Positions 5,622 to 10,359 of a stretch of DNA of 10,359 nucleotides are shown in pieces. Numbering within the stretch: the first letter of the stretch is position 1; every line of letters begins with the position of its first letter. The stretch lies in contig MHQO01000036.1 of the NCBI GenBank assembly GCA_001820675.1, forward strand, positions 7,486-17,844, written 5' to 3'. The notes beneath the pieces were generated by a model, which worked only from the letters and a program-made list of their open reading frames with translations, made no database searches and was not told the DNA's origin. The translations under genes were made by a program, and so were the position numbers. This stretch comes from Candidatus Sungbacteria bacterium RIFCSPLOWO2_01_FULL_47_10. Its GTDB lineage: Bacteria; Patescibacteriota; Minisyncoccia; Sungbacterales; GWA2-42-14.

Positions 5622-6298
5622 CAAAACATGCATTTGAGTATTGACCAGATATAGCGGGGCGCAACTTTCCAAACCTTGAACCGCGAGTTGCCGAATTTTC
5701 GCTTGTATTCGTGGCTTGGGACATCGGTTACGCGTGCTTTAAGCTTAAGCGCTTTTGTGAGCATCTCCTGTTCGATAGTCGTAATGTCCTCTTTGAGATT
5801 TAGTTTTTTTGCTAAGACTGTCGTGAGCGCGCGAAAGCCGTTTTGGCTGTCGGTGAGCCGAGCGTTATATCGGTAATTTATCGCAAGGATGGTCATATGT
5901 CCTCCGACATTTCGTATGAAATCACCGATTGTTCCCCACGCTTCATCCGATCCGCCACGGCCGCGAGACCCGATAACCATATCCGCTTCTCCGTTGAGAA
6001 TAGGCGCAACTATCTTTGGGATGTCGTGCGGATCATGCGATCCGTCTGCATCGATAAAAAGAATGATATCGCCCCGAGCTTTTTCAATAGCAATACGAAT
6101 CGCATCACCCTTACCCCGGCCGTGATCGAGCTCAACCCTCGCACCAAGCTTTTTTGCGATATCCCTGGTATGGTCAGTTGAATGCCCGTCCACCACAAGA
6201 ACCTCGTCACTGTATGGTTTGGCGCCAACAATGATTTCTGCAATGGTTTTTTCCTCATTTTTCGCGGGAATAACGACTGAGATTTTTCTTCCTTGCAT
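5621..6298 (-). CDS. GT2 glycosyltransferase, polyprenyl/dolichyl-phosphate hexose synthase type
   Basis: A 225-residue GT-A enzyme from ATG 6296-6298. Motifs are VVIPAKNEEKTI (8-19), VVDGHSTDHT (35-44), GRGKGDAI (60-67), metal-binding DADGSHDP (83-90) and GSRGRGGSDEAW (110-121). The VVDGHSTD form and the GRGKG loop recall the archaeal AglJ-like group of dolichyl-phosphate hexose transferases and bacterial relatives. It probably loads a hexose or HexNAc onto polyprenyl phosphate. A longer in-frame start at 6457 adds 53 residues that overlap the 3' end of the preceding gene and lack GT2 character; conserved sequence starts 3-5 residues after ATG 6298. There is no Shine-Dalgarno; instead an ATTCGTAATTC motif ends 8 nt upstream. 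Its TGA overlaps the start of the FkbM gene. It differs from the GT2 at 3675-4397, so two different lipid-linked sugars may be made. Confidence 0.85.
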   Translation of the reverse strand: MQGRKISVVIPAKNEEKTIAEIIVGAKPYSDEVLVVDGHSTDHTRDIAKKLGARVELDHGRGKGDAIRIAIEKARGDIILFIDADGSHDPHDIPKIVAPILNGEADMVIGSRGRGGSDEAWGTIGDFIRNVGGHMTILAINYRYNARLTDSQNGFRALTTVLAKKLNLKEDITTIEQEMLTKALKLKARVTDVPSHEYKRKFGNSRFKVWKVAPRYIWSILKCMF

Positions 6299-6306
6299 GA
6301 TTTTAA

Positions 6307-6343
6307 GAATTACGAATTGGTTATAGATGCATGAATTTACGAA
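6307..6343 (-). repeat. ATTCGTAATTC motif before the GT2 start, with a nearby variant
   Basis: On the minus strand an exact ATTCGTAATTC (6307-6317) ends 8 nt before the ATG at 6298. A variant with one extra A, TTCGTAAATTC, lies at 6333-6343. The same 11-mer precedes the GT4 gene at 518 at the same distance. Confidence 0.7.
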
Positions 6344-6365
6344 GGTGACTATACCGCTTTGGTAT

Positions 6366-7988
6366 TTACTTGTAGTCCGTAAGGACTTTATAAACGCAAT
6401 CGAATTTGCCGTCCCGATATACCGGTTCATGACCAGGAATCGGAATGCATCCTTCACTCACGACATATTTTACACCAAAACGATTTGCTACGTCAACGAT
6501 TGCTTTCCCGTCCCTTGTTCCATACGCTTCCTCTATTATCTGTTTTCGTTTATGCCATTCCACCAATTTCTCCTTTGAGTTTATGATCGGGGTTACGTCG
6601 CGGTAGTGGTAAACCACTGCACGCAACGCGCATATTCTGAAAGGCGGGAACCTATTCGGATCAATAAGGAATAAATCTTCTGTGTCTGTGTTTCCACTTA
6701 TCCATTGGTACATTGGTGATTTGCAGGTAAGTCCAATATTTGGATCATTTTTTTTCAATGCGATGAGGGAGATAGTCCTATGTGCTTTTTGATATCCAAC
6801 GATTACCACGAACACGGCAATAAATACTGCTATAGCGCCGATTGCTATTTTTTGTTTCGCGATCGTTGAACGTTGAGTCGTGTTCCAAATGTGTGTGACG
6901 GAAAATGCCGCGTGCAGGTAGAGTACAAAGTATATAAACCGGAACGCACGAGGTTCTTCGATAATCACCGGGGCGATACCAAAAAAAGTTTGAAGAAATT
7001 GCTGCGCGATGCTTATAAAAAAGGTGATCGCAGCGATTGTAATAATGATCGCCAAACTTATTTTTTTTACCAACCCCAGACTCATCGTTTGCCCCCACCG
7101 TTTTGTAAGTGTGAACGCGCATATCGCGAAAAGTGGCCAAAATGTGTACCAGTTTGTTATGAAGAGGCGTTTATACAGAAGAAACATTCCTTCCGGCGAC
7201 ATATGGGGCTGTGCTGCCCAAAGTGCACTCAGATATGCAGGATCCCTGATAATGAATTGTTCTTGATGAGTCGGATAAAGAACGAAATGCCACAACACGA
7301 ACGGGATTGTACCAATGAGCGCCCAAAAGCCGAGAACAAAAACGCGTTTTATTGTTTCTTGACCCAGTTCTTTCACGATTAAAAAAGTACCAAGGAATAT
7401 CAGCGTCACATAAAAGCCCGATACCGGATGGATGTTCGCGATGAAACCGACAGACAAGAATGCAAGAGGTAAGCGGCGAGGGTTATTAAAGAAAACATAG
7501 TACATCAAAAATGAAAACGGGAGAAATGCCAATGCGATATGCCGGTAGCTGATAAGCGACGGTCCCGGAATGCCCCAGTTCTCATGAAGCACTTCTTCAA
7601 TGAATATGCTTGAGAGAACAGCCACTGCAACACTCGCAGAAAATCGATTGCCGAGCCTGTAAAAAAAAGTGAACATGCCGAATGTGAAGATAAAAAAGGC
7701 GATTGGAACAAGAAGGCGATAGCTCTCTTCGCTTGCGCCGGTAAAGCCGTTGAGGAGACGAATGAATTCAAGAAACGGGACATAAAAAAAATACCAGCTC
7801 GTTCCTTCAAAAATATAATCTTTGGAAAAGAATTCCGGGTGCTGGCTTTTGATAAGAAAAAGCTCACCATTTAATTTATCGTGAGAAAGCGTATTTGGCA
7901 CTGCCAGGTAATTGATCACAATAGCCCCACACACAAAAATGAGCAGCGCGATGATATATGGTTTAAGATTATGTGCCGACATGTCCAT
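6366..7988 (-). CDS. Large polytopic membrane protein of unknown function, GT-C-like
   Basis: A 540-residue protein with an N-terminal hydrophobic helix (11-29), an extracytoplasmic loop (31-65) containing H36, D37 and E42, then many further membrane segments up to about residue 400, and a soluble C-terminal domain of about 140 residues. Recognisable stretches include HENWGIPGPSLISYRH (135-150), NIHPVSGFY (185-193) and EEPRAFRF (344-351). The tail has FLIDPNRFPPFRICALRAVV (440-459) and EWHKR (477-481). This architecture resembles GT-C-type membrane proteins with a C-terminal periplasmic domain (possibly the group annotated DUF6798), but no family is recognised with certainty. Context (GT2, FkbM, GT-C genes on the same strand) suggests a glycan role using lipid-linked donors. 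ATG 7986-7988 is taken as start; a second ATG lies two codons later and neither has a Shine-Dalgarno. TAA stop; 67 bp to the next gene. Confidence 0.75.
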   Translation of the reverse strand: MDMSAHNLKPYIIALLIFVCGAIVINYLAVPNTLSHDKLNGELFLIKSQHPEFFSKDYIFEGTSWYFFYVPFLEFIRLLNGFTGASEESYRLLVPIAFFIFTFGMFTFFYRLGNRFSASVAVAVLSSIFIEEVLHENWGIPGPSLISYRHIALAFLPFSFLMYYVFFNNPRRLPLAFLSVGFIANIHPVSGFYVTLIFLGTFLIVKELGQETIKRVFVLGFWALIGTIPFVLWHFVLYPTHQEQFIIRDPAYLSALWAAQPHMSPEGMFLLYKRLFITNWYTFWPLFAICAFTLTKRWGQTMSLGLVKKISLAIIITIAAITFFISIAQQFLQTFFGIAPVIIEEPRAFRFIYFVLYLHAAFSVTHIWNTTQRSTIAKQKIAIGAIAVFIAVFVVIVGYQKAHRTISLIALKKNDPNIGLTCKSPMYQWISGNTDTEDLFLIDPNRFPPFRICALRAVVYHYRDVTPIINSKEKLVEWHKRKQIIEEAYGTRDGKAIVDVANRFGVKYVVSEGCIPIPGHEPVYRDGKFDCVYKVLTDYK

Positions 7989-8029
7989 TAATATGATAAC
8001 CAGTGGCGAGATTATTTCAATCCTTTTTT

Positions 8030-8053
8030 AAACCGCACGTGACAGTGCGGTTT
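8030..8053 (-). terminator. Hairpin after the dehydratase gene, possible terminator
   Basis: AAACCGCAC (8030-8038) and GTGCGGTTT (8045-8053) form a perfect 9-bp GC-cored stem with a 6-nt loop, starting 10 nt after the TAA of the upstream gene. The A/U ends of the stem are terminator-like, but on the minus strand only three U residues are followed by A residues, so termination may be weak. It could equally be a leader hairpin 42-65 nt before the membrane-protein start at 7988. Confidence 0.45.
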
Positions 8054-8062
8054 GAGAAATGT

Positions 8063-9043
8063 TTATTTCTTTGGTATTTTATTACGCCAGAAGTTTAAAA
8101 GATCTTCAAGGGTTTTTTCGAACAGAATCTCAGGCCGCCACCCCGTTGCGTTTCTGAAAAGCGTCGAATCTCCAATCAGGACTTCGACATCCGATGGACG
8201 CATGCGGGAGGGGTCCTGCTTCAGTTCAATTTCGGCATTCGAAAAGGAAAGAAGAATTTCGAGAACGTGCTTGATGGTATACCCGGTTCCCGACGCGACA
8301 TTAAATGGCGTTGTTGGAGTATCAATGCCGCATGCCAGAACGTATGCCTTGACCATATCGCGAACGTCCGTAAAATCACGAACCGCATCCAGATTTCCGT
8401 GGCGGATAACCGTCTCTTTGTGTCCGAGTTCTATCTCCGCGATTTGTTTTGCGAAGTTTGATGTGGCGAACACCTCGCCTCTGCGGGGTCCCGTATGGTT
8501 AAACGCGCGGGTTACGACAACACGAAGGGTATGGGTGCGCGCGTACTGGAGACTTAAATATTCTTGCGCGACTTTCGAGGATCCATACGGACTCAAGGGG
8601 CGTAGCGGATTGTTTTCTTTCAGGGGAACCTCGTCGGGATGCACAAACCCGTACTCCTCGGAACTTCCCGCGACGTGAATGGCGGGGTTGTAGGAAGGAT
8701 GGGTGCGCCGGGTTCTGATTACCGCTTCGAGGAGGTTGATATTGCCTCCGGTATTCGTGTCAAAGGTTTCTTTCGGCGCGATAAACGAGTCGTGGACAAA
8801 ACTTTGCGCGGCAAGATGAAAAATTATTTCCGGCTGAATTTCATCGACGACTCTTTGCGTCGCGCTCAAATCCCTCATGTCGCACTCATGGAGCGTGATC
8901 TTCGGCAGGATACCGGAGATATTTTCAGTATTGCTCCTGAAATGGCGGCGGGTTCCGTGCACTTCACAGTCCCCAAGACTAAGAAGATATTCCGCAAGGT
9001 GCGATCCCACAAATCCTGTAATGCCGGTGATGAGCGCCCTCAT
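8063..9043 (-). CDS. GDP-mannose 4,6-dehydratase-family extended SDR
   Basis: A 326-residue NAD(P)-dependent extended short-chain dehydrogenase. The Rossmann motif is GITGFVG (7-13) with GTRR (30-33) in the coenzyme region. Active-site candidates are SSEE (127-130) and YGSSK (153-157, Y and K catalytic). FNHTGPRRG (181-189), GNLDAVRDF (216-224) and RMRPSDVEVLIGD (280-292) mark the GDP-mannose 4,6-dehydratase (GMD) / GDP-4-keto-6-deoxymannose reductase (RMD) group. The S-E pair before Tyr supports dehydratase chemistry (GDP-mannose to GDP-4-keto-6-deoxymannose). The NHTGPRRG and VRDFTDVRD forms lean toward RMD. At 326 residues it is shorter than typical GMD, near RMD length. The start ATG 9041-9043 has AGGAGG 4 nt upstream, and a promoter lies at 9081-9109. 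It supplies deoxyhexose precursors to the locus. Identity as dehydratase, reductase or both is open. Confidence 0.85.
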   Translation of the reverse strand: MRALITGITGFVGSHLAEYLLSLGDCEVHGTRRHFRSNTENISGILPKITLHECDMRDLSATQRVVDEIQPEIIFHLAAQSFVHDSFIAPKETFDTNTGGNINLLEAVIRTRRTHPSYNPAIHVAGSSEEYGFVHPDEVPLKENNPLRPLSPYGSSKVAQEYLSLQYARTHTLRVVVTRAFNHTGPRRGEVFATSNFAKQIAEIELGHKETVIRHGNLDAVRDFTDVRDMVKAYVLACGIDTPTTPFNVASGTGYTIKHVLEILLSFSNAEIELKQDPSRMRPSDVEVLIGDSTLFRNATGWRPEILFEKTLEDLLNFWRNKIPKK

Positions 9044-9047
9044 GCCC

Positions 9048-9053
9048 CCTCCT
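9048..9053 (-). promoter_or_regulatory. Strong Shine-Dalgarno of the dehydratase gene
   Basis: AGGAGG on the minus strand, 4 nt before ATG 9043. This contrasts with the glycosyltransferase genes, which have none. Confidence 0.75.
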
Positions 9054-9080
9054 TTTTGCGCTTTTTAATAAACTTTTTTT

Positions 9081-9109
9081 ATTGTGACAGGCATAAACAA
9101 TTTTGTCAA
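9081..9109 (-). promoter_or_regulatory. Promoter for the dehydratase gene
   Basis: On the minus strand a perfect TTGACA (9104-9109) is followed after 17 bp by CACAAT (9081-9086), 4 of 6 matches to the -10 consensus. Transcription would start near 9074, about 30 nt before the ATG. It may also drive the membrane-protein and GT2 genes downstream if the hairpin at 8030-8053 is leaky. Confidence 0.5.
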
Positions 9110-9155
9110 TCACATTTTTTTATCCTGCTTTTTCGCCCTCGCTTTTTTTAATGCG

Positions 9156-9161
9156 TATGAT
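9156..9161 (+). promoter_or_regulatory. Possible -10 box of the second GT4 gene
   Basis: TATGAT lies immediately before the candidate start codons at 9165 and 9177, implying a very short or absent leader. No good -35 box is present at 17 bp, so this is weak. It would suit leaderless translation. Confidence 0.25.
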
Positions 9162-9164
9162 AAT

Positions 9165-10271
9165 ATGAAATCCGGAATGAAAATAGCGGTTATAACTTCT
9201 TCGCTTTATGAAAAGGACGGCTGGGGCCGTTATTCTTTGAATCTTCTCAAGGCGCTCGGAGGGGAGGGGATTGATACGACGGTTATTTCAAGCGACCGCC
9301 ACGCAGGAGATTTTTCCGCCATTTCCATGCATCGGATTCTTGGCCGCGGATTAAAAAATCTTTTCACCATTCCGTTTGATATTTTTTATCTGCGCCGGGT
9401 CGTCAGAGATTGCGATCTTGTTCACATTTTTACGGAGCCGGATATTTTTGTCGGCGCCTTTCTTGGAAAACCGTATATTGTTTCTACTCACGGCACATAT
9501 GCACTGCGGTATCTTGAGAAAAGAGTGACGAGGTCAATTGCGCGGCGCCTTTTTGAATCTGCGACAGGCATTATCTGCACCAGTAAATTTACATGTCGGA
9601 AGATGAGTATTTTTTGCCGTCTTCCTCAAACGATTAATGTTCCGAACGGCGTTGATACGGAGCATTTTACGCCCGGAATGGAACGTAATGCGGCCCCGTT
9701 TCTTATTACAGTTGGCGAGCTGAAGCCCCGGAAGGGCCAAGATCTCGGTATTGCCGCAGTTGAGATTTTAAAAAAGAAATATCCGTCAATCAGGTATTAC
9801 ATTGTAGGAAATGACCGAAATGACTTTGGTGACAACTTGCGCCGTATGGCAGAAAAAAAGGGGCTGAGTGAAAACGTAATTTTTGCCGGAAGCGTCGATG
9901 AGGGCGAGTTGTTGAACTATTATCGTCGTTCCCGGGTTTTTCTCCTGCCCTCTCGCGTCGATGCTTCAGGCTCATTCGAAGGATACCCCCTATCTATTAT
10001 GGAGGGAAACGCATGCGGTCTGCCTGCGATCGGGTCGTTCGGGTGCGGTGCCGAGCTTTTTATCATACCGGAAAAAAACGGTTATTTGATTCAACCCGAA
10101 GACATCGACGGACTTATCCACGCCATTGAGATGATCATCGAGGATCCACTGCGGTATCGGCAGTTCTCGGATAGCGCCCGGGCCCTTGCAGAAGAGTTTT
10201 CGTGGAAAAAGAACGCGCAGAAGCTTGTGGAATTTTATCATCGAGCGGTTAATCATGAAAACAAAAACTAA
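9165..10271 (+). CDS. GT4-family (GT-B fold) glycosyltransferase
   Basis: A 368-residue cytoplasmic GT4 enzyme when started at ATG 9165. ATG 9177 gives MKIAVITSS, a typical GT4 first strand, and is equally possible. The GTG at 9084 would add 27 residues of hydrophobic, non-family sequence across the promoter region and is rejected. Motifs are GWGRYSLNLLKAL (19-31), STHGTY (107-112), NVPNGVDTEHF (158-168), VGELKPRKGQD (183-193), YYIVGN (211-216), VIFAGSV (238-244), and the EX7E signature EGYPLSIME (E272, E280) followed by GNACGLP. It transfers a sugar from a nucleotide donor to a growing glycan; donor and acceptor are unknown. Unlike the GT4 at 518 it has no repeat insertions: the segment after the VGN strand is an ordinary helix, LRRMAEKKGLSENVIF. 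No Shine-Dalgarno. Its last 17 nt overlap the next gene, suggesting coupling. Confidence 0.9.
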   Translation: MKSGMKIAVITSSLYEKDGWGRYSLNLLKALGGEGIDTTVISSDRHAGDFSAISMHRILGRGLKNLFTIPFDIFYLRRVVRDCDLVHIFTEPDIFVGAFLGKPYIVSTHGTYALRYLEKRVTRSIARRLFESATGIICTSKFTCRKMSIFCRLPQTINVPNGVDTEHFTPGMERNAAPFLITVGELKPRKGQDLGIAAVEILKKKYPSIRYYIVGNDRNDFGDNLRRMAEKKGLSENVIFAGSVDEGELLNYYRRSRVFLLPSRVDASGSFEGYPLSIMEGNACGLPAIGSFGCGAELFIIPEKNGYLIQPEDIDGLIHAIEMIIEDPLRYRQFSDSARALAEEFSWKKNAQKLVEFYHRAVNHENKN

Positions 10272-10359
10272 GAAACCAATTCGCCGCATAGCGGTTATCG
10301 GCGGGCTCGGATTCATCGGCGCCGCTTTGTGCCGCCGCCTTTTAGAATCCGGGGCAAAA
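10255..10359 (+). CDS. NAD-dependent epimerase/dehydratase (extended SDR), N-terminal fragment
   Basis: An open frame of 35 codons begins at ATG 10255, inside the end of the GT4 gene in another frame (17-nt overlap), and continues past the window. After a lysine-rich leader (residues 1-8), residues 10-22 read RRIAVIGGLGFIG, a first Rossmann strand and GXXGXXG dinucleotide-binding loop typical of extended SDR sugar-nucleotide epimerases, dehydratases and reductases, followed by the helix AALCRRLLESGAK. This fits a second sugar-nucleotide modifying enzyme in the locus. The subfamily cannot be told from 35 residues. Confidence 0.75.
   Translation, partial: MKTKTKKPIRRIAVIGGLGFIGAALCRRLLESGAK

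Noticed and set aside
5622..5672. 17-residue extension of the FkbM protein (start at 5672)
   Set aside because: The TGATG junction at 5619-5623 gives a more natural coupled start, and the extension overlaps the GT2 gene.
4629..6298. Possible UGA recoding (code 25) as in some CPR lineages
   Set aside because: Both genes here end at TGA at natural positions, and no conserved protein in the window needs an in-frame TGA.
6299..6457. 53-residue N-terminal extension of the second GT2 (start at 6457)
   Set aside because: It overlaps the end of the preceding gene in another frame, lacks family similarity, and the GT2 motif begins a few residues after ATG 6298.
8052..8678. 208-codon plus-strand open frame opposite the dehydratase gene
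   Set aside because: It is the antisense shadow of a well-recognised SDR gene, and its translation is Arg/Ser-rich without family character. The same applies to 8639-9151.

Overview
The window is a surface-glycan (exopolysaccharide or protein-glycosylation) locus of a bacterium. Its style suggests Candidate Phyla Radiation / Patescibacteria, perhaps Parcubacteria. The grounds are compact genes, mostly without a recognisable Shine-Dalgarno, short dispersed repeats both between and inside genes, and glycosyltransferases mixing bacterial GT4 types with dolichol/polyprenol-phosphate-type enzymes. TGA ends at least two genes, so it is an ordinary stop here; this argues against the recoded Gracilibacteria/Absconditabacteria. 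The taxonomic placement is inference from style, not from a marker gene.

Layout. (1) Left edge, minus strand: the first 85 codons of a probable NUDIX hydrolase (1-255) with a clear Shine-Dalgarno. (2) 256-517: control region with a good sigma70-type promoter, an imperfect hairpin and two copies of an 11-bp repeat. (3) 518-1657, plus: a GT4 glycosyltransferase carrying two in-frame repeat insertions. (4) 1658-2061: repeat-rich gap between convergent genes, with a nested palindromic mosaic, an isolated perfect 30-bp palindrome, and a terminator running into the next gene. (5) A minus-strand series read from 9043 down to 2062: GDP-mannose dehydratase-family protein, large unknown membrane protein, GT2, FkbM methyltransferase, GT2 polyprenyl-phosphate-mannose synthase, GT-C (GT39/ArnT-like) membrane transferase. 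A 109-bp inverted-repeat element sits between the last two. (6) Plus strand from about 9165: a second GT4, overlapping the start of a Rossmann-fold NAD-dependent epimerase/dehydratase that leaves the window at 10359.

How the genes may work together (inference): the dehydratase would make a GDP-4-keto-6-deoxyhexose, a precursor of deoxyhexoses. The two GT4 enzymes would add sugars from nucleotide donors on the cytoplasmic face. The two GT2 enzymes would load sugar onto polyprenyl phosphate. The GT-C membrane protein, and possibly the large unknown membrane protein, would use those lipid-linked sugars on the outer face. The FkbM protein would O-methylate a sugar. Donor and acceptor identities cannot be read from sequence alone.

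The most unusual content lies in small elements: palindromic repeat matter inside a glycosyltransferase reading frame, the perfect 30-bp palindrome with an extended -10 on each strand, a MITE-like element with TA ends, and an 11-bp motif placed exactly 8 nt before two glycosyltransferase start codons. No rRNA, tRNA, CRISPR array or transposase gene was found.
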